Source: an uncultured Carboxylicivirga sp. (GTDB taxonomy: Bacteria; Bacteroidota; Bacteroidia; Bacteroidales; Marinilabiliaceae). From it: 64,000 nucleotides of DNA. The position numbers and the translations under genes were made by a program. Below are positions 35,829 through 44,634 of this stretch, piece after piece. Positions within the stretch are counted from its first letter, which is position 1, and every line of letters starts with the position of its first letter. The notes under the pieces were generated by a model. That model was not told the origin of the DNA. It searched no databases and saw nothing but the letters and a program-made list of their open reading frames with translations. The stretch spans positions 2,418,001 through 2,482,000 of the forward strand of contig NZ_OY771430.1 in NCBI RefSeq assembly GCF_963674565.1, given 5' to 3'.

Positions 35829-35913
35829 CGAGTAGCCAGCCCCACTAGCAAGCACTAGCAGGGAGAAACAATTCGAATTAAATCAGGCAAAATAGAGTTG
35901 GTAATAGAAAAGC

Positions 35914-36495
35914 ATGACTAAAAAAGAAATAGAAACATTTACCCCTAAAAGCAGAGCAGAATGGCGCCAATGGCTTGATAAGAATCACGCCGCAAAACAG
36001 GCCATCTGGCTAATTTATTATAAGTCATCAGCAAAGGCGTCTTCGATTAGCTGGAGTGAAGCAGTTGATGAAGCACTCTGCTTTGGATGGATCGACAGTA
36101 CACGAAAAACAATTGACGACGATCGGTTTATGCAATATTTCAGTAAACGAAAGCCCAATAGTTCCTGGTCACTTATAAACAAAAAGAAAGTTGCTAACCT
36201 CATTGAAAACAAACAAATGACCAAGGCAGGCTATGATAGTATAGAAACTGCCAAGCGAAACGGGTCGTGGACAAAAATGGATGAAATAGAAGCACTTGTT
36301 ATTCCAGCTGATTTGACTGAAGAATTGAAAAAATATGAAAATGCGACGGAATACTTTGATACGTTAAGCAAGTCGAATAAAAAAATATTGTTGTACTGGA
36401 TTGGTTCGGCCAAGAGACCTGAAACCAGACTTAAGCGAATTAGTGAAATTTGTCAGTCGGCAAGTCAAAAACAGAAGCCAAAACAGTTTCGATAA
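35914..36495 (+). CDS. YdeI/OmpD-associated family protein
   Basis: This 193-residue cytosolic protein has the typical YdeI-family pattern: F-P-SRAEWRQWLDKNH, AIWLIYYKSS, SWSEAVDEALCFGWIDS, KRKPNSSWSLINKKKV, and the basic C-terminal end of the family (LLYWIGSAKRPETRLKRI). Family members have been linked to resistance against cationic peptides or bacteriocins, with no known mechanism. It is monocistronic and follows the decayed cassette region. Confidence 0.85.
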   Translation: MTKKEIETFTPKSRAEWRQWLDKNHAAKQAIWLIYYKSSAKASSISWSEAVDEALCFGWIDSTRKTIDDDRFMQYFSKRKPNSSWSLINKKKVANLIENKQMTKAGYDSIETAKRNGSWTKMDEIEALVIPADLTEELKKYENATEYFDTLSKSNKKILLYWIGSAKRPETRLKRISEICQSASQKQKPKQFR

Positions 36496-36556
36496 AATAA
36501 TACATCATAAGGTTTGCTACCCATAAATATTGACGGTCACCCCAATTTATTCTTAT

Positions 36557-36925
36557 ATGACAAAGCCTAAAACAGTTGAAGAGTATTTAAAAGCCGCACC
36601 TGATTATGCACAGGAAAAGCTAAATGAGATTCGATCTATTTTAAAATCTGTTGCACCCAATGCAACTGAAGAATTGAAATGGGGCCACCCCGTCTTTTTT
36701 GAAAAGAGAATTTTATTCTCCTATTCCGCTTTTAAAAACCATATAACCTTTATGCCAACCGGTCCGTCACTGGAACCTTTTAAAAATGAATTATCCTTAT
36801 TTAAAACCGGTAAAGACACAATTCAGTTTCCATATGACAAATCCTTACCAAAGGATTTGATTTTAAGAATTGCCCAATACAGGTATAATGATGTAATACA
36901 AAATGATGCAAAATGGATGTATTAA
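36557..36925 (+). CDS. DUF1801 (YdhG-like) domain protein
   Basis: This is a 122-residue protein counted from MTKPKTVEEY. I prefer this start to the ATG at 36530 because the upstream nine codons are not family-like and the conserved domain begins right here. Motifs of the DUF1801/YdhG fold are TVEEYLKAAPDYAQEKLNEIR, ATEELKWGHPVFF, ILFSYSAFKNHITFM and the basic IQFPYDKSLPKDLI. The fold binds small ligands or iron-chaperone partners in distant relatives; the function here is unknown. It lies close to the YdeI gene, and the two families are often neighbours. Confidence 0.85.
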   Translation: MTKPKTVEEYLKAAPDYAQEKLNEIRSILKSVAPNATEELKWGHPVFFEKRILFSYSAFKNHITFMPTGPSLEPFKNELSLFKTGKDTIQFPYDKSLPKDLILRIAQYRYNDVIQNDAKWMY

Positions 36926-37061
36926 AGGCATTTGGTTCATAATGCGCAATTATATCCAATCGTTATAAGGTAATTTGGTATTTTTTGTCACAAACCTATG
37001 TTTACGATTTGATTAATTTGGTCTATAAATTTTAGTTTAATATTGATAAAAGAAGGTTAGT

Positions 37062-37688
37062 ATGCATTTTGATAATCAGGCATTGGAATGGGATAAGGAT
37101 CCGCAAAAGGTAGAGAGAGCTGAAATTTTCGCCAAAGAAATAAATGATTTTATTCATCCTGATAATAAGATGAGTGCGATGGAATTTGGTTGTGGAACAG
37201 GATTATTAAGTTTCAAACTCAAAGACAACTTTAAATCGATCATTCTCGTTGACAATTCAGAAGGGATGATAAATGTCTTAAAGGAAAAGATTGATAAAGG
37301 GAATATTAAAAACTTCACTCCTCTTAAAATTGATTTGTTCAACCATGAAATCCCTATTCCTAAAGTTGATGTAATCTATACATTAATGACGCTTCATCAT
37401 ATGACCGATATTCACAAGACGTTAAAAGTATTCAATTCCACATTAGCATCTAACGGATATTTATGTGTAGCCGATTTGGTAAAAGAGGATGGATCTTTTC
37501 ACTCACACCTCAATGATTTTGATGGTCACAATGGATTTGATAAAGATGAATTAAGTGAAAAATTAGAAGAGTCAGGTTTCAATGTTGTTTATTATAAAGA
37601 GTGCTATGCAATTGAAAAAAAGATGGGTGACAAAACAAAGAAATACCCATTATTTTTAATGATTTGTAAAAAAACAGATATAAAATAA
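37062..37688 (+). CDS. Class I SAM-dependent methyltransferase
   Basis: This 208-residue cytosolic protein has the Rossmann motif I MEFGCGTGLLSFKL, the acidic motif II (IILVDNSEGMINVLK), and the motif around VDVIYTLMTLHHMTDIHKTL. It resembles small-molecule methyltransferases of the UbiE/Methyltransf_11 type. The substrate cannot be predicted. It is monocistronic. Confidence 0.85.
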   Translation: MHFDNQALEWDKDPQKVERAEIFAKEINDFIHPDNKMSAMEFGCGTGLLSFKLKDNFKSIILVDNSEGMINVLKEKIDKGNIKNFTPLKIDLFNHEIPIPKVDVIYTLMTLHHMTDIHKTLKVFNSTLASNGYLCVADLVKEDGSFHSHLNDFDGHNGFDKDELSEKLEESGFNVVYYKECYAIEKKMGDKTKKYPLFLMICKKTDIK

Positions 37689-37785
37689 AGCAGGAAATAA
37701 ATAATAGTAAATAGCCTTTAAAATAATGCATGGATGTTTCTAAAGTTGCTATTTGTTTACTTTGCTTTCTAACTAATAAGCACTT

Positions 37786-39204
37786 TTACACCCTTACCTT
37801 TAATTCCTTCTTAACTTCTTTGATTAAGCGAGGAAACAAAACTGACAACTCATTAAGAAGCCGCTGAATGGGTTTTCCTGAAAAATCATGTTTACTAAAA
37901 TCTTCAATAACCTCAATTAACTGGGCTCTGAAAAAAGGTTCTGTGATTTTTCCTTCACTAAATAATGCCAAATGCAGATATGCAAAAATCTTTGGAGAGT
38001 AACGTCCTGTTTTCAGGTACAGCTTTTCTTTCTCAAGCAGTTTAAATTTCCTTTCTAAACTTATGATTCGCCTGAAATTCTCAAGCTTAAGCAACACCTT
38101 AAAATAGGATGAAAAGAAGACATGCCACCGATGTTCGAATATTTCTTTCTGATAGCTTTCCAGATAACTTTCGGCAAGATTTGCTGCCGTTTTAAACCGA
38201 TCGTTCTCCCCCAGGGTTTTAATGTAAAGGGCAATAAACCCAATGTAATTATAACGCGAAGCTCTTTCCTTCTTGCGCTTATCTATCCCTTCCATCAATT
38301 TTAAAGCCTCTTTATTTTTGCCTTGCCGCAAAAGTATTGAGCATAAATTATTCACATACAACAGATAATCAACATTCTCCTTACGGATAGCATACCTGCC
38401 AAACTCTGCAGCCTTTTCATACTGTTGCATCTTGGCATACATCATCGATACATTATTGTAATAATTTGCCAGTATACGCTTTGAATAAAATAACCCGGAT
38501 TGCAATTCGAGTTTAAACAAATCCAGAAGTTCCTTTAACTTATTGTATGTTTTATAATTATAATAAAGATAACTCAGCCTTATCATCGCTTTATAACGGG
38601 TAAAACCATCCAGTTCTTTATCCTGTGAAGTACGAATTAAAAAACTTTCCCAATGAATGGAAGTAATACTTTGCGATTTACTTTGTTCGATAATATCGAC
38701 CGTAGCATTATTGAGTCGTTTATTGATCTTTTTTGCGTAACGATAAGCTTTATAGTGCTGTTCCAGAAATTGCTTGACTCTATCGTAATTTACAGTAATA
38801 CTACGAATTAGAATATAATCTCTATAGCTAATCAGTAGTTCATAAAAACGAATAAAATAATAGGAAGTAGATGTCATGGTATCCAGATAAGTCATCATCC
38901 GTTTTCCTTCTTCCCGGGAAAAAGTATCATTATGTATCCATCTGTCTGCTTCAAGCATCCAGTCGAAGAATACATCCACATCCATTTTCTCAAGCTTTCC
39001 CTGCATCCATTTCATCATAGCTGAATACTTTCGTTTATCTATGGATGTATCAAAAGCCTGATGTGCTCCATTGTCATGCCTCTTAAGCATAATTTGAAAG
39101 ATAGCCTGACGATCCTCATCCTGAAACTGCTGAACAGATTGAAGCATTTCAATTTCATGAGGATAAAGGGAATCAGCGAATGTGATGAATTTATCTAGCA
39201 TCAT
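37786..39204 (-). CDS. Hypothetical TPR-like helical repeat protein
   Basis: This 472-residue cytosolic protein has no signal peptide. It is almost entirely helical, with TPR-like pairs most visible at about 230-390 (NYYNNVSMMYAKMQQYEKAAEFGRYAI, LYVNNLCSILLRQGKNKEALKLM, FKTAANLAESYLESY). It is strongly basic toward the C-terminus. No catalytic domain is seen. It is transcribed after the terminator of the hydrolase gene, so it is probably separate from the catabolic cluster upstream. A scaffold role is likely for such folds, but the partner is unknown. Confidence 0.75.
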   Translation of the reverse strand: MMLDKFITFADSLYPHEIEMLQSVQQFQDEDRQAIFQIMLKRHDNGAHQAFDTSIDKRKYSAMMKWMQGKLEKMDVDVFFDWMLEADRWIHNDTFSREEGKRMMTYLDTMTSTSYYFIRFYELLISYRDYILIRSITVNYDRVKQFLEQHYKAYRYAKKINKRLNNATVDIIEQSKSQSITSIHWESFLIRTSQDKELDGFTRYKAMIRLSYLYYNYKTYNKLKELLDLFKLELQSGLFYSKRILANYYNNVSMMYAKMQQYEKAAEFGRYAIRKENVDYLLYVNNLCSILLRQGKNKEALKLMEGIDKRKKERASRYNYIGFIALYIKTLGENDRFKTAANLAESYLESYQKEIFEHRWHVFFSSYFKVLLKLENFRRIISLERKFKLLEKEKLYLKTGRYSPKIFAYLHLALFSEGKITEPFFRAQLIEVIEDFSKHDFSGKPIQRLLNELSVLFPRLIKEVKKELKVRV

Positions 39205-39222
39205 AATGATAAAAATAAAAAA

Positions 39223-39251
39223 ACCTGCCGGCTTACAAAAAACTGACAGGT
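39223..39251 (-). terminator. Terminator of the alpha/beta hydrolase gene
   Basis: A 7-bp stem (GACAGGT pairing with ACCTGCC, one G-U pair) is followed on the minus strand by a T-rich run. It lies about 20 bp after the stop at 39272. Confidence 0.7.
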
Positions 39252-39271
39252 GAAATCATTACAAAGAATTT

Positions 39272-40216
39272 TTACTGAACGAAGTCTTTAATAGCAGTTG
39301 ATACAACATCAGCTTTTTCAAAACCTACAAAATGACCGGCTTTGGGCACCATAATCAGTTTACTGCCTTTAATCTGCTGGTGTCCATACTCTGCAATTTT
39401 AAGTGTAGTACCCGGATTCAGGTAACGGTTTGGAATGAGGTTATCATTCTCACCGAATATGATAAGCGTTGGTAAGTTAATATCCTTTAGTTTATCTCTT
39501 ATGGGTTCGGTAACCATTCCTTTAACCGAGCGACTGACAGCCAGACAATAATTCGGAAAATCATCTGCAGTACGCATTGCCAATCGATCCTCTGTCATAA
39601 AACGAGCATCATCAGGCAGATTATAGAAGTTAAATGCCAAATTACTCTCAATGGCATCGGCTGTTGTCAAACGAACCAGTTTTGGTGTCATCACGTCTTC
39701 AAACCAGGCACGTTGTCCATCGGTAAATTTTTCAAATCCGGCAGGAGCCACTAATACCAATCCATTTGCCTGATCAGGAAACATCAAACTGTAAGTCATG
39801 CTTATTTGCCCACCCATTGAATGGCCAACCAGAATGTAGTTATCAATATTCAATTCTTTAATAAAAGCATGGAGTGTTCGTGCATAATATGACATCATAC
39901 CCGAATGCGGAGGTTTATCAGACTTTCCATAACCGGGTAAATCAATTGCAATGCAACGATATTTATCGGATAACAGTTCTATTTCGTGGCGCCAGGCGGG
40001 TAAATAACTACCTAGTCCATGAATAAATATCAAGGTCTTTTCCCCTTGCCCTTCATCCACATAGGCAATGTTTAAATCATCAGGTAGCTTTACATACTTT
40101 ACCGGATAATTATATTGAAGATCTTCAGACATGGATTTCATATTGGGAATATGCTTATAGGGATTACAAGAAGTTAATACCATACCCGTGATGATCATTA
40201 ATAAAATATTTTTCAT
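39272..40216 (-). CDS. Alpha/beta-hydrolase lipoprotein
   Basis: This 314-residue protein is counted from MKNILLMIIT. This start avoids overlap with the barrel gene and gives a clear lipoprotein signal (GMVLTSC, C17). The catalytic triad is S133 in VGHSMGGQ, D258 in FGENDNLIP and H295 in PKAGHFVGF; the oxyanion HGLGS motif is also present. The fold suggests an esterase/lipase or haloalkane-dehalogenase-like enzyme acting in the envelope. It is 5 bp downstream of an outer-membrane barrel gene, so the pair may hydrolyse and admit an ester-type substrate. The substrate is not known. Confidence 0.88.
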   Translation of the reverse strand: MKNILLMIITGMVLTSCNPYKHIPNMKSMSEDLQYNYPVKYVKLPDDLNIAYVDEGQGEKTLIFIHGLGSYLPAWRHEIELLSDKYRCIAIDLPGYGKSDKPPHSGMMSYYARTLHAFIKELNIDNYILVGHSMGGQISMTYSLMFPDQANGLVLVAPAGFEKFTDGQRAWFEDVMTPKLVRLTTADAIESNLAFNFYNLPDDARFMTEDRLAMRTADDFPNYCLAVSRSVKGMVTEPIRDKLKDINLPTLIIFGENDNLIPNRYLNPGTTLKIAEYGHQQIKGSKLIMVPKAGHFVGFEKADVVSTAIKDFVQ

Positions 40217-40221
40217 AATCA

Positions 40222-41808
40222 TTAGAATAACAACCATTTATAAACAATAAACGCAGTCCATGGATCAACCGGACGACCTTCACTTACAGCTGTACCATTA
40301 ATATCAAAACTATAAGTATCATCATTACTTTCATAAAAATTACCCAATTTCATGTAAGCACCATGTAACTCAACACTCATAAATGGGCCAAGAGAATAAG
40401 ATATTGATCCGTTCACTTCTGAACCTACTACCTTACCTCCGCCGGCAGGTTTTACCATACTATTAGCATATCCAATACCAACCTTAGCATTTAAACGATG
40501 AGGTATTAAATCTTTTGAAGCTTTAAAACTGAAACCGGCCAATCCGTATCCCATATTAGATAAATCGGCCACTACAGGAGTAAAACGATTGACTACATTA
40601 GCATGAGGAAATAAAAGATAGGTACCTGTTCCAACAAAAATACCGGCAGGTGCTCCCCAGGAATTACCTGTAATTACTCCCGAATACTTTTTATCTTCCA
40701 AGGCATTATCATCACCACTTGCAAATATTCCATCCATTGAAATATAATCGTTCAGCGTTTGCCCATGTCGATATGCTACTCGGGTATTGGCAGAAAAACC
40801 ACCAATATCAGCTCCTTTAACCCAAGCCCCACTATTGGCTACTTTTGCCTGACCAAGGTTATAATTGAAAAAGCCTGTCCATTGCCAGCGATCCATCATA
40901 AAATCTTCATTACGGCCAAAATAACCTCCTATCCATGTAATATCTGCTTTATAAGGACTGGTACCAAAATCCTGGAAACGGAATGTACCATTATAGCCAT
41001 TTAATTTACTATTAAGTCCTTGTGCATAAATACTTACACCACCTTCACCATTGGCACGATCCTGAAGATGATATACAGATGTTCCAACTTTCCAAAGGGG
41101 TGTTATTTTACGTTGATAATGAGCTTCCAATAGAAAAACATCATCCAGTTCTTCGATATTATTTTCATAAAATTGATAAAAACCAACTTTAAGGTTACTG
41201 ATATCATCGTCCCGCCGGGCTGTTATTCCCACAGCATCGGTTCCCCAGTAACTTAAACGATAACCTGTCTGCAACATTTTGTCTACATAAACCCGATAAG
41301 GATTATAAGGAGTATCAAACATTCGCATTAATCCCAGGTTAACTTTCCAATATTTGTTTGGAATTAACTCCAGTTCTATATTTTGAGTTTGAAGATTAAC
41401 AAAATCAGCTGAAATGGCTCCTCCCAGGTTTCCGCCTGCACCATAAGATGCATCCCCCCAGGTAAAATCTATCTCAAAAGAAGCTCTCAATAAAGCTTTA
41501 CCATCAAACAGTTTAGGCTGATAAATGAAGAATGGAATCAAACGTTGTTCAACGTATCGCGTAGTATTTGATTTGGAAGTTTGTGTTGTATTATCTCCGA
41601 ATAAACGGCCAATAACCTGCCCCTTCATAAATACATTTTCGGGATAAAAGTTTGATGCAACACCCTGGTTTATGAAGAAAGCAAAAAACTGCAATTCTTT
41701 GTTTTCTTCTTTCGGAACGTCATCCTTGAAGATGTCCTTACCTTGTTCTTGTGCAAAAAGATGCATCACACAAAGTAATAAACTAATAAGCACTGTGATT
41801 TTCTTCAT
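40222..41808 (-). CDS. Outer-membrane beta-barrel (porin-like) protein
   Basis: This 528-residue secreted protein has a signal peptide (LLLCVMHLFAQ). Its many alternating strands carry aromatic girdles (LLRASFEIDFTWGDASYG, NLKVGFYQFYENN, ITPLWKVGTSVYHL, RWQWTGFFNYNLG), and it ends with an aromatic strand (FIVYKWLLF). The size fits a 16-18-strand channel. I see no TonB plug. It is cotranscribed with the alpha/beta hydrolase lipoprotein and lies next to a short-chain-acid metabolism operon, which suggests uptake of a small hydrophobic or organic-acid compound (inference). Confidence 0.82.
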   Translation of the reverse strand: MKKITVLISLLLCVMHLFAQEQGKDIFKDDVPKEENKELQFFAFFINQGVASNFYPENVFMKGQVIGRLFGDNTTQTSKSNTTRYVEQRLIPFFIYQPKLFDGKALLRASFEIDFTWGDASYGAGGNLGGAISADFVNLQTQNIELELIPNKYWKVNLGLMRMFDTPYNPYRVYVDKMLQTGYRLSYWGTDAVGITARRDDDISNLKVGFYQFYENNIEELDDVFLLEAHYQRKITPLWKVGTSVYHLQDRANGEGGVSIYAQGLNSKLNGYNGTFRFQDFGTSPYKADITWIGGYFGRNEDFMMDRWQWTGFFNYNLGQAKVANSGAWVKGADIGGFSANTRVAYRHGQTLNDYISMDGIFASGDDNALEDKKYSGVITGNSWGAPAGIFVGTGTYLLFPHANVVNRFTPVVADLSNMGYGLAGFSFKASKDLIPHRLNAKVGIGYANSMVKPAGGGKVVGSEVNGSISYSLGPFMSVELHGAYMKLGNFYESNDDTYSFDINGTAVSEGRPVDPWTAFIVYKWLLF

Positions 41809-41861
41809 ATTCTAGTGTTTTATGTTCCTCAATGAACATAGTCAACGACAAAAAACTATAA

Positions 41862-41899
41862 AAAATGAGGTCATTCATAAATGATGAACACCTCATTTT
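41862..41899 (-). terminator. Terminator of the lipocalin-like lipoprotein gene
   Basis: A perfect 10-bp stem (AAAATGAGGT / ACCTCATTTT) lies 18 bp past the stop codon at 41917. On the minus strand a T-rich tail follows. It separates this gene from the barrel-hydrolase pair. Confidence 0.8.
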
Positions 41900-41916
41900 C
41901 AATCATTGGATAGTGT

Positions 41917-42438
41917 TTATTGTGTAACTTTTACATATTTCTGTATATTTCCTGTTCCCCAGGCTCCACCACTGGTACTTCCAAATCCACCTTCAACAGT
42001 TGGAGGGAATACTCCTGATATTTCAGGATTTGTTTGAGCAACCTCATACCACATGGAAATTGGTTCATTTTCATAGATTTCGAAAATACCTTGTGATGTA
42101 ATTTCACTAGGCGCTCCATTCATACTGGTTTGGTTAAGTGTAATCTCCCACAGTCCGGTATCCTGATCTTTTGTTTGCACAAAAGTTCCCACTAATTTGT
42201 ATTCAACACCACCAATGTAACATTTCACTTCGTATGTTTGATCTTCATTAAAAGTTGCATATAACATATCGTCGTAACCCAATCCGGTTAATACAGCAGA
42301 TATATCTGTTGCTTCCCAATTACCAACAATTCCTTTTTCATCCACTGCCGGATCCTCAACAGGATCATCTTCAGAACAAGCTGTGAATACCATTGTAAAT
42401 AACATTACAAACATCCAGATATTGATTCCTCTTTTCAT
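41917..42438 (-). CDS. Lipocalin-like small lipoprotein
   Basis: This 173-residue protein has a lipoprotein signal (MVFTAC, C21), an acidic linker, and a compact beta domain starting IVGNWEATDISAV. That opening is typical of the lipocalin-like DUF4923/DUF5004 domains of Bacteroidota, continuing with YATFNEDQTYEVKCYI, YKLVGTFVQT and ISMWYEVAQT. Such domains probably bind a ligand or act as envelope scaffolds. It is 147 bp downstream of the KAS-like operon and may be expressed from its own promoter. Confidence 0.78.
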   Translation of the reverse strand: MKRGINIWMFVMLFTMVFTACSEDDPVEDPAVDEKGIVGNWEATDISAVLTGLGYDDMLYATFNEDQTYEVKCYIGGVEYKLVGTFVQTKDQDTGLWEITLNQTSMNGAPSEITSQGIFEIYENEPISMWYEVAQTNPEISGVFPPTVEGGFGSTSGGAWGTGNIQKYVKVTQ

Positions 42439-42585
42439 AATTCTTAAATTTAGTTATCTATATAGATTCAAAAATAATTTTAAGCTTTAAGTGTTAAAAT
42501 ATGTTTCACAATATTAGCTTCATGACTTTTTTATACAAAACACATTATAATTCTATTTATCAATTAATTAAGAACACATATACAC

Positions 42586-43626
42586 CTATCGACTTTTAAT
42601 ATTTCCCCAACGAATAACATTGGCATTCCAGGCATAACCAATTCCGGCTGCAATCATCGCTACAATGCTTCCATCACTCAATTTTCCCTGTTCGTTAGCC
42701 AGATGAAGTGAAAGAATCTGATCCACTTGCCCAATATGACCATAATCAGAAAGATAAATTGTTTGGTTGTGCGCCAGACCTAATTCATCCAGTAAAAAGT
42801 CATGCATCGATTTTTTAAAGTGTAACGTAGCCAAGAAGTTAATATCCGATCGCTTTAAGCCCGATTTCTCAAATGCTCTGTCAATACAAAACATCCAGTT
42901 ACTCATCGACACTTCATTTAGCCGATCTTTCATATGTTTTTCATTAAATACTCTGAGCGATTTTGAAGCCTTTTCACAATTTTCCAAAGTAATTGGATTA
43001 ACTGTACCTCCGTACTCAACTCCCACATCGCGAGACAATGAACCATCTGTCATTATATGAGTTCCCAACAACTCGTTAGCATGATAATTCTTTTTAAGAA
43101 TTATGGCTCCGGCACCAGCCCCCAAGTTATACATGAACGAAACAGCAGGGTCGCGATAGTCGATAAAATCGCCATTCCGATACCCACCAACGATCAATAT
43201 TATATTAATTTCTTCATCAGCAATCAACATATCTTTTGCCATTTTCATGGCTGAGATGGTTGTTCCGCATCGCTGTTGTACATCAATACCCCAGGCATTT
43301 TTTGCTCCAATTGCCTCTTGAATATAAATAGCTGAAGTGGTTAATGGGTATTCCTTATATTCTTCGCCCATGCACATTAACAAATCAATATCAGCCGGAT
43401 CTACTCCCGTATTTTTAAGTGCATCCAAAGCTGCTTTTACCCCCATCTCCTGGGTACCGTCTTCCGGCCCCGGAACAGGTTTACAACAAATACCCAACTT
43501 ATTTATAATGGCATCTTCACTCCAAACTCCACCTGTTTGTTCAGAGATTTCGCGGGCGCTTATTGAATGTTTCGGAATGTATACTCCAGTACCAACAATT
43601 CCGACTTTAATATCATTAGTCATCAT
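42586..43626 (-). CDS. KAS III-like (FabH-type) thiolase-fold protein with altered active site, copy B
   Basis: This 346-residue protein has the full KAS III fold: GIVGTGVYIPKHSIS, LGICCKPV, nucleophile-position C120 in VQQRCGTTISAMKMA, and the C-terminal half with DGSIVAMIAAGIGYAWNANVIRW. The usual FabH PHQAN block is replaced here by ATLHFKKS, and the GNTSAAS block by YGHIGQVD. Relative to FabH the catalytic His and Asn are therefore not in their normal places; a His appears at each motif instead. It is the last of six tightly packed genes (2 bp after copy A). A dedicated condensing, acyl-transfer or hydrolysing role is more likely than fatty-acid initiation. Confidence 0.85.
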   Translation of the reverse strand: MMTNDIKVGIVGTGVYIPKHSISAREISEQTGGVWSEDAIINKLGICCKPVPGPEDGTQEMGVKAALDALKNTGVDPADIDLLMCMGEEYKEYPLTTSAIYIQEAIGAKNAWGIDVQQRCGTTISAMKMAKDMLIADEEINIILIVGGYRNGDFIDYRDPAVSFMYNLGAGAGAIILKKNYHANELLGTHIMTDGSLSRDVGVEYGGTVNPITLENCEKASKSLRVFNEKHMKDRLNEVSMSNWMFCIDRAFEKSGLKRSDINFLATLHFKKSMHDFLLDELGLAHNQTIYLSDYGHIGQVDQILSLHLANEQGKLSDGSIVAMIAAGIGYAWNANVIRWGNIKSR

Positions 43627-43628
43627 TT

Positions 43629-44633
43629 CTAATACACCAATAAGTTACTACTAACTGCCAGACCGGCTCCGGAAGCCATCATCAATACTTTGTCACCTTT
43701 TTTTATTCTACTTTCCTGTATGGCACGATGCATGGCCATTGGTATACAACCAGAACCCGTATACGCATATCGATCCATAATCATGGTAGTTTTTTCCAAA
43801 GGTTGATTTAAAATGCCCATTACCCTTTTGATAACATCGGCATTGATCTGTGTAAAAAAGAAATGATCCACTTCATCAACGCTCATTCCGGCTTTATCAA
43901 GTAGCTTTTCTGTCAGATCAGGCCAAAGATCAACATTACGGTCTCCGGGCAATGGCTTCAGACTCTCAAGTCCATAAGTTTTTGCTTCAATATCTTTTAT
44001 AGTTGGCTGATGACGGGCACCACCCTTATAAATACCTATAAAATCATATTGCGTACCGTCTGTTAACATCTGACTTGCGAGATGCAATCCATTTCCCTGA
44101 TTTTTGATTACAACAGCGCCTGCACCATCAGAAAAAACGGGTAATGTATACTTACTGTCATCATGAATAAAAGATGGCATGTTGTAAACTCCTACCACTA
44201 AAGCATAACGAATAGTTTGATCTGTTGCCATAATTCGTACTGCATTGTCATAGGCCAATCCAAAGCTGGCACATCCTGCTGAAACATCATATGTATAGCA
44301 ATACTGCTGACCTTTTTGCAATCGTCCCTGCACAACAACTGAAGTTGCAGGAGAGATATATTCAGGAGTATCAGTTGCAACTATAATCATATCCATTTCC
44401 TCAGGCTCCAGTCCTGCATTTGCTATTGCAGCCTCAGCAGCTCTTGTGGCGAAGTCGGCAGTTGTTTCATTTAATCCCCGATACTTTGCAATATGTCTGC
44501 TCTTAATGCCTAACTTACTCTCAAACTTCTCCACATCAAACTCCACCCCGCTTAACTCAATGAGTTCACTGTTAGTAATTGCCTTTCCGGGCGCATAAAT
44601 ACCTGTACCAATAATTTCTGTTTGTATTTTCAT
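43629..44633 (-). CDS. KAS III-like (FabH-type) thiolase-fold protein with altered active site, copy A
   Basis: This 334-residue protein is counted from MKIQTEIIGTGIYAPG. I chose it over an upstream ATG because the latter overlaps the CoA-transferase gene. The nucleophile is C121 in DVSAGCASFGLAYD. The PHQAN motif of FabH reads FTQINADV (His to Thr, Asn kept), and GNTSAAS reads AYTGSGCI (Asn to Tyr), so only the cysteine of the Cys-His-Asn triad is retained. The fold is otherwise intact, including SDGAGAVVI and KVLMMASGAGLAVSS. It starts 1 bp after the CoA-transferase stop and directly precedes copy B, so the two may form a heterodimer (inference). Confidence 0.85.
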   Translation of the reverse strand: MKIQTEIIGTGIYAPGKAITNSELIELSGVEFDVEKFESKLGIKSRHIAKYRGLNETTADFATRAAEAAIANAGLEPEEMDMIIVATDTPEYISPATSVVVQGRLQKGQQYCYTYDVSAGCASFGLAYDNAVRIMATDQTIRYALVVGVYNMPSFIHDDSKYTLPVFSDGAGAVVIKNQGNGLHLASQMLTDGTQYDFIGIYKGGARHQPTIKDIEAKTYGLESLKPLPGDRNVDLWPDLTEKLLDKAGMSVDEVDHFFFTQINADVIKRVMGILNQPLEKTTMIMDRYAYTGSGCIPMAMHRAIQESRIKKGDKVLMMASGAGLAVSSNLLVY

Positions 44634-44634
44634 A

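Noticed and set aside
43337..43654. 105-codon plus-strand frame across the KAS III-like gene B
   Set aside because: It is antisense to a complete conserved domain and has no recognisable feature.
42586..44633. The two KAS III-like genes as housekeeping fabH
   Set aside because: Their active-site motifs differ from FabH and they are in a catabolic operon without acyl-carrier or fatty-acid synthesis genes.
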